Positions 36,028 to 44,923 are shown, numbered from the stretch's first letter. The stretch is 64,000 nucleotides of DNA from CAVXSP01 sp963764505 (GCA_963764505.1 CAVXSP010000003.1:124001-188000), one strand, 5' to 3'. Program-made: numbers and translations. The notes: generated by a model not told the origin, from the letters alone.

Positions 36028-37125
36028 TCAGAACATGACCTGCAGCCGGGCGAGCAGCTTCGCGTGGTCGGTCGCCCCCGGCGTTTCGATCCACAGATAG
36101 TCCAGCATGAGCTTCGCGTCGTTGCCGCGCGCGTAGTAGTTTACGCCGGCCGTCCAGATGGAGACCTCGTTTCCGGCGAGAAGGAGATCGGACCGATACC
36201 ACTCGTAGCGGCCCACGACCTGGAGCCGCCGGCCCAGCACGAAGGCGCTCGGCGTGGCGTACCAACCCTCGCTCGTCACGACCGGCTCCCCGCTCGCGTC
36301 CTGCTCGAAGCGAACGCGCAGCCACTCGGCGTCGATCCCCCAGATTCCGCGTTCGAAATGTTCGTCCACTCCCCCGCCGCTGTGACGGCCGGTGTACAAG
36401 TTGTCGGCCTCTGGCGTCTCTGGTGTGGAATCGATACCGAACTCCTTCGGCACCGGCAGACGTGTGTCGTACGACCAGAAGGCGTTCGCGCCGACCTGGA
36501 GGGTTCCCAGACGCGCACCCTGCCACGCGGTCGCGGTCCCGCGGACGACGTACATGTAGTCGGTGTTGTCGTTCACGGTCGTGTTCCGGCCGCTGCCGTT
36601 GAAGATCGCCGCCTGGTACCCGAGCCGGCCGCCGCGGGCCTCGCCGAGCGCTTCCAAACCGACTTGACGGTTGAGCGTCAGGCGATCGGAGACGAGCGAC
36701 CGCTCGATCGTCACGAGCTGGGTGCTCGCCACGAGCCACTCGCGCCCGTACGGGGACTTGAACTGGCCGAACCGGAGGTGCGCGGCCGGCAGCTTCGTCC
36801 ATTCGACGAACCCGTCGGTCAGCGAGACGCCGACGCCGGTGCTCGATCCCAGCCCCCCGGCGAACTCGGCTTGGAGACGGTACGTCAGGTCCGGCATGAC
36901 GACGCCGCTGGCCGTCAGCCGGGCCCGCCGCACGAGGAACCGGTCGTCGAGCGCGGGGAACCGTGAGTCGCCGCCGGTTCCAGCGTCGAACTGTCCCTGG
37001 AAATACCCGCTCAGCGTCAACGTCGGTTTGGCGACGGGCGGCGCGCCCGCCGCTGGGGTCTGGCCGAACAGCGGGCCGGGCAGCAACAGCAGACTGCACC
37101 CGAGTGTGGCGACGCGCAAACGCAC
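36028..37125 (-). CDS. OprO/OprP-type outer-membrane porin
   Basis: A 365-residue outer-membrane beta-barrel. The signal peptide ends near LFGQTPA. The mature part begins TLTLSGYFQGQFDAG and contains many alternating amphipathic strands with aromatic girdles, VGLEALGEARGG and the terminal strand LLARLQVMF ending in Phe, as outer-membrane proteins do. Blocks such as LRFGQFKSPYGREWL and LYTGRHSGGG fit the phosphate-selective porin O/P family. GTG start 37125, GGAGG 9 nt upstream. Divergent from ModABC with a shared regulatory gap, which suggests an oxyanion channel for molybdate rather than phosphate (inference). Confidence 0.85.
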   Translation of the reverse strand: MRLRVATLGCSLLLLPGPLFGQTPAAGAPPVAKPTLTLSGYFQGQFDAGTGGDSRFPALDDRFLVRRARLTASGVVMPDLTYRLQAEFAGGLGSSTGVGVSLTDGFVEWTKLPAAHLRFGQFKSPYGREWLVASTQLVTIERSLVSDRLTLNRQVGLEALGEARGGRLGYQAAIFNGSGRNTTVNDNTDYMYVVRGTATAWQGARLGTLQVGANAFWSYDTRLPVPKEFGIDSTPETPEADNLYTGRHSGGGVDEHFERGIWGIDAEWLRVRFEQDASGEPVVTSEGWYATPSAFVLGRRLQVVGRYEWYRSDLLLAGNEVSIWTAGVNYYARGNDAKLMLDYLWIETPGATDHAKLLARLQVMF

Positions 37126-37152
37126 CGTGGCGACCTCCTGCGTGCATGCCGT

Positions 37153-37167
37153 GTCGATATAATCGAC
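37153..37167. promoter_or_regulatory. Perfect inverted repeat in the porin/modA gap, probable operator
   Basis: GTCGAT-ATA-ATCGAC is a perfect 6+3+6 inverted repeat inside an AT-rich island (37155-37200) that stands out in a GC-rich genome. It lies 28 bp from the porin start and about 49 bp from modA, suited to control both. TATAAA at 37180-37185 and TATACT at 37186-37191 are candidate -10 boxes for modA. The likely ligand-protein is the ModE-like regulator at 35517, by position only; the repeat does not closely match the E. coli ModE box. Confidence 0.55.
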
Positions 37168-37215
37168 TCAAAACGTTGCTATAAATATACTAATCCGGCT
37201 TAAGTTGTGAACCAC

Positions 37216-38010
37216 ATGACGCGCCGTCTCTTGGGTGCCGCGCTCGCGGCGTCCGCGCTGCTGCTCGTGAACCGGTCCGCCCCGCTCGCGGCCGCCGCGC
37301 AGACGCGCGCCGCCGACCAACTGCTCGTCTCCGCCGCGGCGAGCCTCACCGACGCCCTGACCGCGATCGCGCGGGCCTACGAGCAGGAAACCAGAATCCA
37401 TCTGGCGCTGAACTTCGGCCCGTCGAGCGGCCTGGCGCGGCAGATCGTCAACGGCGCGCCGGTGGACGTGTTCCTGAGCGCCGACGAGGCGCAGATGGAC
37501 ACGGTCGAACGGGCCGGCCAGCTCGAGCCGTCGACCCGCGTCGACCTGCTGAGCAACCAGCTCGTGATCGTCATGCCCGCCGGCGCCAGGGCGCTCGCCT
37601 CGCCCCACGACCTCACGGCGGCCCGCGTCCGCCGGATCGCGCTCGCCGATCCGGCCGCCGTGCCGGCCGGCGTCTACGCACGGCGCTATCTCGAATCGCT
37701 CGGGTTGTGGGGCCCCCTCGCGCCGAAGGTCGTGCCCACGCTCGACGTGCGGGCCGCGCTCGCGGCCGTGGACAGCGGCAACGCCGACGCCGCCTTCGTC
37801 TACAGAACCGATGCCGCGATCGCCCGGTCGGCAGCGATCGTCTTCCGAGTGCCCCTGGCCGACGGCCCGCGCATCACGTATCCCGCGGCGGTCGTCCGGA
37901 ACCGGCCTCACGGCGCCGCGGCGCGCGCGTTCCTCGCCTACCTGCGCGGTCGAGAGGCGCGCGACACGTTCGAGGCCTTCGGGTTCGTCGTCGCGGGCGG
38001 AGAGCGATGA
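37216..38010 (+). CDS. modA: Molybdate ABC transporter, substrate-binding protein ModA
   Basis: A 264-residue periplasmic binding protein. The signal peptide (LLGAALAASALLLV) ends near AAAAQT. The family core follows: LLVSAAASLTDALTAIARAY, then FGPSSGLARQIVNGAPVDVF and LSADEAQMD, which hold the oxyanion-binding serines. VYRTDAA near residue 200 is the hinge region. ATG 37216 was chosen over GTG 37207; neither has a clear ribosome site. Its stop overlaps the modB start (ATGA), so modAB are coupled. Confidence 0.92.
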   Translation: MTRRLLGAALAASALLLVNRSAPLAAAAQTRAADQLLVSAAASLTDALTAIARAYEQETRIHLALNFGPSSGLARQIVNGAPVDVFLSADEAQMDTVERAGQLEPSTRVDLLSNQLVIVMPAGARALASPHDLTAARVRRIALADPAAVPAGVYARRYLESLGLWGPLAPKVVPTLDVRAALAAVDSGNADAAFVYRTDAAIARSAAIVFRVPLADGPRITYPAAVVRNRPHGAAARAFLAYLRGREARDTFEAFGFVVAGGER

Positions 38011-38684
38011 CCGCTGACCTCTGGAGCATCACGGCGTTCACGATCCTGGCGGCGCTCGGCGCCACGGCCCTCATGCTGCCGCCCGGCGTCGCCCTCGCCT
38101 GGGTGCTCGCCCGACGCGAGTTCCGCGGCAAGAGCGTGGTCGACACGCTGGCGTCGCTCCCGCTCGTCATGCCGCCGGTCGCGACCGGACTCATCCTGCT
38201 GTACCTGTTCGGACGCCGCGGGCCGATCGGCCGCGTCCTCGAGGCGTGGGGCATCGAGGTCGTGTTCACCTGGAAGGCGGTCGTCGTCGCCATGGCCGTG
38301 ATGGGATTCCCCCTGCTCGTGCGCACGGCGCGCACCGGCTTCGAGCAGGTGCGGGTCCGCTACGAGCAGCTCGCGGCCACGCTCGGAGCCAGCCCGCGCC
38401 GGATCTTCTTCACCGTCACGCTGCCGCTCGCCTCGCGCGCCGTCCTGGCCGGCGCGCTGCTCGCCTTCTCGCGCGCGCTCGGCGAGTTCGGCGCCACGAT
38501 CCTGCTCGCCGGCAGCATCCCCGGCCGGACGCGCACGCTGGCCGTCGCGATCTTCAGCGAGACCGAGGTCGGCCACGACGGCCGCGCCGGGATGCTCCTC
38601 GCCGTGTCCGTCGTGATCGCCTTTGCCGCCGTTGCGCTGTCGAACGCACTGGTGCATCGCCCGCCGCACGAGGCCCGGACGTAG
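38007..38684 (+). CDS. modB: Molybdate ABC transporter, permease ModB
   Basis: A 225-residue inner-membrane permease with five to six helices. It carries the EAA loop ATLGASPRRIFFTVTLPLASRAVLAG, which docks on the ATPase, and the preceding family block LPLVMPPVATGLILLYLFGRRG. Length and order are typical of ModB. ATG 38007 overlaps the modA stop. It is followed 6 bp later by modC. Confidence 0.93.
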   Translation: MTADLWSITAFTILAALGATALMLPPGVALAWVLARREFRGKSVVDTLASLPLVMPPVATGLILLYLFGRRGPIGRVLEAWGIEVVFTWKAVVVAMAVMGFPLLVRTARTGFEQVRVRYEQLAATLGASPRRIFFTVTLPLASRAVLAGALLAFSRALGEFGATILLAGSIPGRTRTLAVAIFSETEVGHDGRAGMLLAVSVVIAFAAVALSNALVHRPPHEART

Positions 38685-38690
38685 CCGGGC

Positions 38691-39360
38691 ATGCCGCTCG
38701 CCATCGGCCTCGCGTTCGTGCTCCGGCAGGGCGCCTTCACGCTCGAGATCCGCGAGCAGCTCGCCACCGACGCGCTGGCGCTCGTCGGCCCGTCGGGCGC
38801 CGGCAAGACCTCCCTGCTCGAGTCGATCGCCGGGCTCCGGACGCCGGCCGAAGGCGAGATCGCCGTGGGGGGGCGGACGCTGTTCTCGTCTGCCCGGAAG
38901 GTGGACGTGCCGGCGCGCCACCGGCGCGTCGGCTACGTCCCGCAGGACGCGCTCCTGTTTCCGCACATGGACGTGCGCCGGAACATTCTCTACGGCGCGG
39001 GCCGCGACTCCCGGCTGCCGCTCGCGCGCGTGCTCGACATGCTCGAGAATCGCGCCGCTCCTGAGCCGACGAATCGACCGGCTCTCGGGCGGCGAACGGC
39101 AACGGGTCGCGCTGGCACGCGCACTGATGGCCTCGCCCTCGCTGCTCCTCCTCGACGAGCCGCTGGCGGCGCTCGACCCGTCGCTGCGCTGGCGCATCGT
39201 GCCCTACCTGCAGCGAATCCGGCACGAGCTCGCACTGCCGATGATCCTGGCCAGTCACGACCTGGAGTTCGTCGGCGCCGTGGCCGACACCGTCATGCAG
39301 CTCGGCGCCGGACGCGTCGTGTCGACCGGACCCGCTTCCGGGCCCGACGCGCGGGAATGA
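38691..39360 (+). pseudogene. modC: Molybdate ABC transporter ATPase ModC, frame broken by one extra base
   Basis: The ATPase subunit, in two frames. Frame one holds the Walker A motif GPSGAGKTSLLESIAGL and the Q-loop VGYVPQDALLFPH. The frame is lost at GAATC (39047-39051). Removing one A gives LDMLEIAPLLSRRIDRLSGG and then the signature LSGGERQRVALARAL, Walker B LLLLDEPLAALD and the H-loop ASHDLEF, to a stop at 39360. The restored protein is about 222 residues, so it ends after the nucleotide-binding domain and lacks the C-terminal TOBE domain of E. coli ModC; the separate TOBE regulator may compensate. If the extra base is real, molybdate import would fail. Confidence 0.88.
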
Positions 39361-39367
39361 CGCCCGC

Positions 39368-39634
39368 CTAGGCGAACCGCGCTCGCGCCCGCTCCCTCGC
39401 GCGCCGCGCTTCGTCCTCGCGGTTCCTCGGTGCTGCGGCGGTCGTGAGCGACCCGACGAGCCGCTCGGCGGCGGCGGCGACCTCATCGACCGCCCGGTTG
39501 AACACGGCCTCGTTGGCGCGGGAGGGCTTCTGCATCCCGCTCAGCTTCCGGACGAACTGCAGCGCGGACGCCCGGATCTCTTCCCTGGTCGCGGGGGGTT
39601 CGAAGTTCGCAAGCGTCCTGATGTTTCGGCACAT
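39368..39634 (-). CDS. DUF2277 family protein
   Basis: An 88-residue cytoplasmic protein. It starts MCRNIRTLANFEPPATREEI and contains ASALQFVRKLSG and AVFNRAVDEVA, all hallmarks of DUF2277; length is normal. ATG 39634 follows a GAGG. The C-terminal ~25 residues are Arg/Ala-rich and variable. The gene is convergent with modC, 7 bp apart. Function unknown. Confidence 0.85.
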   Translation of the reverse strand: MCRNIRTLANFEPPATREEIRASALQFVRKLSGMQKPSRANEAVFNRAVDEVAAAAERLVGSLTTAAAPRNREDEARRARERARARFA

Positions 39635-39853
39635 GACCGCCTCGTCGCGTTGAATCCGCCCACGCGGGCCGTTCGGGCGGGCTCGTTTCCAATTGCGCTA
39701 TCATCCCCGGGGACGCACCGTGGATGCCAGCCAGTACCGAGTCGGCCGTGGCGGCTCGGGTAAACGAGCCACTTGCGCGAGCCGTAGTCAATGTGCGCGG
39801 CTGGAGGCGCCCGCTCGGGGAGCGTCCGGACGCCGCGTCCGGGACCGCCTGAC

Positions 39854-40267
39854 GTGAAGACCGCCGATCGGTTGCACATCCCGTGGCACGCGGTGCTGCT
39901 GGCGCTCGCCCTTTCGCTGGCGGCGCACGCGGCGGAGGCGCGCGCCACGTCCTGGACGCCGGCACCGCCCGCGACGTCCGCCTTCGCCATCGCTCCGGAC
40001 GGAGGGTCGGGCGCCGGACTCTCCGCGCCGCAGGGCACCGTCAAACCACTTCGTCCGATCACCCCGAAGAAGTCGCTCTCCCACAAGCTGCGCCGTCGCG
40101 GATCGCCCGAGGGCGGCCACTCGCCGGCGTCTCCCGGCGAATCGCCGCACGTGACGCTCGTGCCCCTCGCCGTGGCGGTCCCGATACGGCCGGTGAATCC
40201 CCGCTCCGTTCTCGTCCTTCGGAATCTCCCGCCCCGCGCGCCTCCTGCGCCATCGTCGGCCGCCTGA
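39854..40267 (+). CDS. Possible small secreted protein
   Basis: A 137-residue frame from GTG 39854 begins MKTADRLHIPWHAVLLALAL with a plausible signal peptide cleaved after AEA. The rest is Pro/Ser/Ala-rich with no known domain. The first codons have no strong ribosome site and codon use is only moderately convincing, so this may be a chance open frame in a ~700-bp stretch that otherwise holds nothing I can name. Confidence 0.35.
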   Translation: MKTADRLHIPWHAVLLALALSLAAHAAEARATSWTPAPPATSAFAIAPDGGSGAGLSAPQGTVKPLRPITPKKSLSHKLRRRGSPEGGHSPASPGESPHVTLVPLAVAVPIRPVNPRSVLVLRNLPPRAPPAPSSAA

Positions 40268-40352
40268 GCGCGCCATCCTCCTTGCCCGCCGGGTGACCTC
40301 GTCATCCGTGTCGATCTCTCGCTCGTGGTATCGGAATCCTGGGAGTCTGTCT

Positions 40353-41756
40353 GTGTCGACCAGTCTGTCTGCCCTGTCTGAGATCGTCCCCTGCTCCGAG
40401 CGGCCGTTGCTCGCGCGACGGATCCGCGCCCTCACCATCGTCTGTCTTCTCGTCGGGCTCGCGACCGCGGCGACCGGCTGCGGCCGGACGCCGGCAACGG
40501 GCGACCCGCCGGCCGGGGGTCGCGGCGGACGAGGGGGACGAGGCGGCCGCGGCGGCGCCCAGCCCGTCGTGACGACGCGGGTGTCCCAGCGCGACGTGCC
40601 GGTCGACGTGGCCGCCGTCGGCAACGTCGAGGCGTACACCAGCGTCTCCGTCCGATCGCAGGTCACCGGCCAGCTCGAGCAGGCGTTCTTCCGCGAGGGC
40701 GACGTCGTGAAGAAGGGCGACAAGCTCTTCCAGATCGACTCCCGCCCGCTCGCGTCCTCGCTCCAGCAGGCCGAGGCCAACCTGGTGCGCGACCAGGCGC
40801 TCCTCAATCAGGCCGAGGCCCAGCTCGCGCGGGACACCGCCAACGCGGACTACCAGCAGATGGCGGCCGACAGACAGGCGAAGCTCATGGACCGCGGGCT
40901 GGTCTCGAAGGAAGCGGCCGACCAGTCTCACGCCACGGCCGCATCGACCGCGGCGACGATTGTGGCCGACAAGGCGGCCATCGAGAGCGCGAAGGCGCAG
41001 CTCGCGGTCCAGCAGTCCGCGGTGGACAACGCCAAGGTCCTGCTGGACTACACGATCATTCGCGCCACGATCGACGGCCGCACCGGCAACAACACGGTCA
41101 AGACCGGGAATCTCGTGACCGCCAACAATACCGAGCTGGTGACGATCGCGCAGCTGCAGCCCGTGTACGTCGGCTTCACCGTGCCGGCGATGCACCTGAC
41201 TGCGATCAAGTCGAGGATGGCCGAGGACACGCTGTCCGTCACGGCGGCGCCCCAGGACGGGAACGCGCAGCCGATCGAAGGGCGGCTGACGTTCATCGAC
41301 AACACGATCGACACGGCGACCGACACGATCAAGCTGAAGGCGACGTTCCCGAACGGGGATCTCCGTCTCTGGCCGGGGGAGTTCACGCGTGTCAGCCTGC
41401 GGCTCGCGACGCTGCCGCACGCGACGGTGATTCCCAGCCAGGCGGTCCAGGTCGGGCAGGACGGGCAGTTCGTCTTCGTCGTCACATCCGAGAGCACGGT
41501 CGAACAGCGTCCGATCACCGTCGCCCAGCGCATGGGCGAGACCGTGGTCGTCGACAAGGGGCTGACGCCGGGAGAGACGATCGTGACGGAGGGGCAGCTC
41601 CGGCTCGAGCAGGGCACGCGCGTGCAGGTGGGCGACGGACAGCCGGACGGCGGAGGCGCCGCGCGCGGCCGCGCGGGACGCGGCCGCGGAGGCCGGCGCG
41701 GCGGCGGCCGGAACGGGTCCGGCGGATCGGGCCGGGCGGGCGACCAGAACGACTGA
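40353..41756 (+). CDS. RND efflux periplasmic adaptor (MdtA-like), with RGG-rich ends
   Basis: A 467-residue membrane-fusion lipoprotein. GTG 40353 has GGGAG 7 nt upstream. The signal ends in lipobox TAATGC. The lipoyl half (SVRSQVTGQLEQAFFREGD), the helical hairpin (residues ~135-235), the second lipoyl half (DYTIIRATIDGRTGNNTVK) and the beta-barrel (VYVGFTVPAMHLTAI) follow in order. Two low-complexity ends are unusual: GGRGGRGGRGGRGG just after the lipid anchor and a C-terminal tail dominated by Gly and Arg. It couples the two RND pumps encoded downstream to an outer-membrane channel. The channel gene is not in the window. Confidence 0.9.
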   Translation: MSTSLSALSEIVPCSERPLLARRIRALTIVCLLVGLATAATGCGRTPATGDPPAGGRGGRGGRGGRGGAQPVVTTRVSQRDVPVDVAAVGNVEAYTSVSVRSQVTGQLEQAFFREGDVVKKGDKLFQIDSRPLASSLQQAEANLVRDQALLNQAEAQLARDTANADYQQMAADRQAKLMDRGLVSKEAADQSHATAASTAATIVADKAAIESAKAQLAVQQSAVDNAKVLLDYTIIRATIDGRTGNNTVKTGNLVTANNTELVTIAQLQPVYVGFTVPAMHLTAIKSRMAEDTLSVTAAPQDGNAQPIEGRLTFIDNTIDTATDTIKLKATFPNGDLRLWPGEFTRVSLRLATLPHATVIPSQAVQVGQDGQFVFVVTSESTVEQRPITVAQRMGETVVVDKGLTPGETIVTEGQLRLEQGTRVQVGDGQPDGGGAARGRAGRGRGGRRGGGRNGSGGSGRAGDQND

Positions 41757-41764
41757 GCGGCGTC

Positions 41765-44700
41765 GTGCACATCTCCGAGACGTTCATCCGGCGTCCGATT
41801 GCCACCAGTCTGGTGATGGCGGCCATTGCGCTCTTCGGCGTGGTCGCCTACCAGCGGCTGCCGATCAGCGACCTGCCGGCCGTGGAATATCCCACCATCA
41901 GCGTCAACGCCAGCCTGCCGGGCGGCGATCCCGGCACGATGGCGGCGTCGGTCGCGAGCCCGCTCGAGCGGCAGTTCACGACGATAGCCGGCGTCGACGA
42001 GATGACCTCGCGCAGCGGCACCGGCAGCACCAACATCACGCTGACGTTCGACCTCGGCCGCGACATCGAGAGCGCGGTCACGGACGTCCAGACCGCGATC
42101 TCGGCCGCGCTGCCGCTGCTGCCGCCGACGCTGACGGCGCCGCCGTCCTTCCGCAAGCAGAACCCGGCGGACTTCCCCATCCTGCAGATCAACCTCACGT
42201 CCGACACGCTCGACATGACGAAGGTCGACGAGTACGCGGAGGACGTGCTGGCGCCCCGCATCTCGATGGTGGACGGCGTCTCGCAGGTGACCGTACAGGG
42301 CTCGGCCAAGTACGCCGTGCGCGTCCAGGTCGATCCGGAGCGGCTCGAGGCCCAGAAGATCGGCTTCAACGAGATCGACACCGCGCTGCAGAACTGGAAC
42401 GTGACGGAGCCGACGGGACAGCTGTTCGGGCCGCGCTCGACCTACACGATCTCGACCAGGGGGCAGTTGAACGACGCCGCCGAGTTCCGGCAGATCGTCG
42501 TCGCGTACCGCAACGGCCGGCCGGTGCGCCTGTCCCAGGTCGCCAACGTGCTCGACAGCGTCCAGGCCCTGACCCAGCGCGCCTGGTACATCACCAAGGA
42601 CTTCCAGCGGCGGTCGATCACGCTGCAGGTGCAGAAGCAGCCTGGCACGAACGTGATCCAGGTTGCCGACGCCGTACGTGCCGTCCTGCCGACGCTCGAG
42701 AGCCAGCTGCCGCCGTCGGTGCACCTGGGGATCCGCCAGGACCGCTCCGTCAACATCCGCCAGGCCTTCAGCGACATCCGCCTGACGATGCTCGTCACGC
42801 TGATCCTCGTGGTCGGCGTGATCTATCTGTTCCTGCACAACGGATCGGCGACGGTGATCCCGGCGCTCGCGCTGCCGTTCTCGATTCTCGGCACCTTCGT
42901 CGTCATGCAGGTCATGGACTACAGCCTCGACAACCTGTCGATGATGGCGCTCATCCTCTGCGTCGGGTTCGTCGTCGACGACGCGATCGTGATGCTGGAG
43001 AACGCCGTGCGCCACATCGAGGCGGGCGAGTCAATCGTCGAGGCGGCGCTGAAGGGGTCGCGGGAGATCGGCTTCACGATCGTCACGATGACGATCTCGC
43101 TCGCCGCCGTCTTCATCCCGATCCTCTTCATGGGGGGCATACTCGGGCGGCTGTTCCGCGAGTTCGCCGTCACGATCACCGCGGCCGTCCTCATCTCGGG
43201 CCTGGTGTCGATCACGCTCACGCCGATGCTCTGCAGCCGCTTCCTGCGCGTCGTCCACGTGAAGACCGGCTTCAAGGGCTTCATGGATCGCGTGTTCGAG
43301 CGCCTCCGCGGGGCCTATGCGTCGAGCCTGCGCTGGGTCCTCGTGCACCGCCGGGTGATGCTGGTCGTCTTCGCCGCGGTGATTGCCGCGACGGTCGGCA
43401 TGTTCGGCGTCGTCCCGAAGGGCTTCATCCCCGACACGGACAACGACTCGTTGAACGTCAACCTCCAGGCCGCCCAGGGCACGTCGTTCTACGAGTCGGT
43501 GAACTACGCCCAGCGTGTCGCCGAGATCCTGCGCCGGAATCCGTACGTCGACGCCGTCATGGTCAACGTCGGCGGCGGCCCCGGCGGCTTCGGCGGCGCG
43601 GGCAACTTCAACGTGCAGCTCACGCCACGCGCCGCGCGGCCGCTCACGGCGCAGCAGATCGCCCAGCAGCTCCGCGGGCCGCTCGGACGCTTCCCGGGCT
43701 TCCGCGCGACGGTCAACGTCCCGGCGGCCCTGCAGATCGGCGGCTTCCGCGGGAACAGCAACTTCAACGTGAACGTGCAGAGCCTGAACTACGAGGAGCT
43801 CTACACGTGGGCGCCGCGGCTCGAGGACGCCATCGCGGGCATCCCGGAGGTCCAGGACGTCTCCGACAACATGGAGCTGAAGAGCCCGCGGGTGAACATG
43901 ACGATCGACCGCGACAAGGCGGCCGCCGCCGGCTTGAACGCGACGCAGATCACGCAGACGCTCTCGAGCGGCTTCGGCCAGCGGCTGGTGGGCACGATCT
44001 ACGGAGAGCGCACCCAGTACCGTGTCGTGCTCGAAGTGGACCCGAAGTACCAGGAGCGGCCGGAGTCGCTGAAGAAGATCTCCTTCCGGACCGCGTTCGG
44101 CGGGCTGGTGCCGCTCGAGGAAGTCGTCAACATCAAGGAGGACGTCGGTCCGCAGAGCGTGAACCACTTCGGCCAGTTGCCGGCGGTCAACATCTCGTTC
44201 GGACTGAAGCCGGGCGCGTCGCTCGGCGCGGCGATCGACCACGTCAACCAGGTCGCCAGGCAGGTGCTGCCCCCGACCGTCACCACCACGTTCCAGGGCT
44301 CGGCCAAGGTCTTCCAGGATTCGCTGTCGAACCTGAGCCTGCTGTTCTTCGTCGCGATCGGCGTCGTCTACATCGTCCTCGGCATGCTCTACGAGAGCTA
44401 CATCCATCCGATCACGATCCTGTCCGGTCTGCCCTCCGCGGCGCTCGGCGGGCTCGTGACGCTCTGGCTGTTCGGCAACGAGCTCAACATCTACTCGTTC
44501 GTCGGGCTGATCCTGCTGATCGGCCTCGTGATGAAGAACGCGATCATGCAGATCGATTTCGCCCTCGACGCCGAGCGCCGCCAGAACAAGACGCCTACCG
44601 AGGCGATCTTCGAGGGATGCATCGTCCGCTTCCGGCCGATCATGATGACGCGCGTCGCGACGATGCTCGGCGCCCTGCCGATCGCGCTCGGATTGGGCGC

Positions 44701-44872
44701 CGGCGGCGAGGCGCGCCGTCCGCTCGGGCTGGCCGTCGTCGGCGGGCTGATCGTGTCGCAGATCATCACGCTCTACCTGACCCCGGTCGTCTACACCTAC
44801 ATGGCCACATGGGTGAAGACGACGAGGATTGCCCAGGTGCCGGCGGCGTTGAGCGAATTGCGCAGCCCATAG
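41765..44872 (+). CDS. RND multidrug efflux pump, inner-membrane subunit 1 (MdtB/C-like)
   Basis: A 1035-residue, twelve-helix proton-driven pump. It opens MHISETFIRRPIATSLVMAA, the HAE1 family start. Proton-relay acids lie in GFVVDDAIVMLEN (helix 4). GALPIALGLGAGGEARRPLG and IVLGMLYESYIHPITIL mark the C-terminal helices. A periplasmic insertion NVGGGPGGFGGAGNFNV is more Gly-rich than usual. GTG start 41765, 8 bp after the adaptor stop. The paired second pump suggests a heterotrimeric MdtBC-type system exporting drugs or bile-like compounds. The stop TAG falls within the heptamer repeat at 44864. Confidence 0.93.
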   Translation: MHISETFIRRPIATSLVMAAIALFGVVAYQRLPISDLPAVEYPTISVNASLPGGDPGTMAASVASPLERQFTTIAGVDEMTSRSGTGSTNITLTFDLGRDIESAVTDVQTAISAALPLLPPTLTAPPSFRKQNPADFPILQINLTSDTLDMTKVDEYAEDVLAPRISMVDGVSQVTVQGSAKYAVRVQVDPERLEAQKIGFNEIDTALQNWNVTEPTGQLFGPRSTYTISTRGQLNDAAEFRQIVVAYRNGRPVRLSQVANVLDSVQALTQRAWYITKDFQRRSITLQVQKQPGTNVIQVADAVRAVLPTLESQLPPSVHLGIRQDRSVNIRQAFSDIRLTMLVTLILVVGVIYLFLHNGSATVIPALALPFSILGTFVVMQVMDYSLDNLSMMALILCVGFVVDDAIVMLENAVRHIEAGESIVEAALKGSREIGFTIVTMTISLAAVFIPILFMGGILGRLFREFAVTITAAVLISGLVSITLTPMLCSRFLRVVHVKTGFKGFMDRVFERLRGAYASSLRWVLVHRRVMLVVFAAVIAATVGMFGVVPKGFIPDTDNDSLNVNLQAAQGTSFYESVNYAQRVAEILRRNPYVDAVMVNVGGGPGGFGGAGNFNVQLTPRAARPLTAQQIAQQLRGPLGRFPGFRATVNVPAALQIGGFRGNSNFNVNVQSLNYEELYTWAPRLEDAIAGIPEVQDVSDNMELKSPRVNMTIDRDKAAAAGLNATQITQTLSSGFGQRLVGTIYGERTQYRVVLEVDPKYQERPESLKKISFRTAFGGLVPLEEVVNIKEDVGPQSVNHFGQLPAVNISFGLKPGASLGAAIDHVNQVARQVLPPTVTTTFQGSAKVFQDSLSNLSLLFFVAIGVVYIVLGMLYESYIHPITILSGLPSAALGGLVTLWLFGNELNIYSFVGLILLIGLVMKNAIMQIDFALDAERRQNKTPTEAIFEGCIVRFRPIMMTRVATMLGALPIALGLGAGGEARRPLGLAVVGGLIVSQIITLYLTPVVYTYMATWVKTTRIAQVPAALSELRSP

Positions 44873-44905
44873 CCCAAAGCCCATGGCCCATAGCCCGAAG
44901 CCCAA
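44864..44905. repeat. Six tandem heptanucleotides (AGCCCAT-like) between the two pump genes
   Basis: Units read AGCCCAT, AGCCCAA, AGCCCAT, GGCCCAT, AGCCCGA, AGCCCAA. They start in the last codons of the first pump gene (its TAG is made of units 1 and 2) and end 18 bp before the second pump's TTG start. Slippage would alter the distance between the two genes but not the first stop, unless unit 1 is affected. Confidence 0.85.
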
Positions 44906-44923
44906 TCGCCCGGAGCCTCTTCT

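Noticed and set aside
44864..44905. Start of a CRISPR-like array
   Set aside because: Units are 7 bp and contiguous without spacers, and no cas gene is present.
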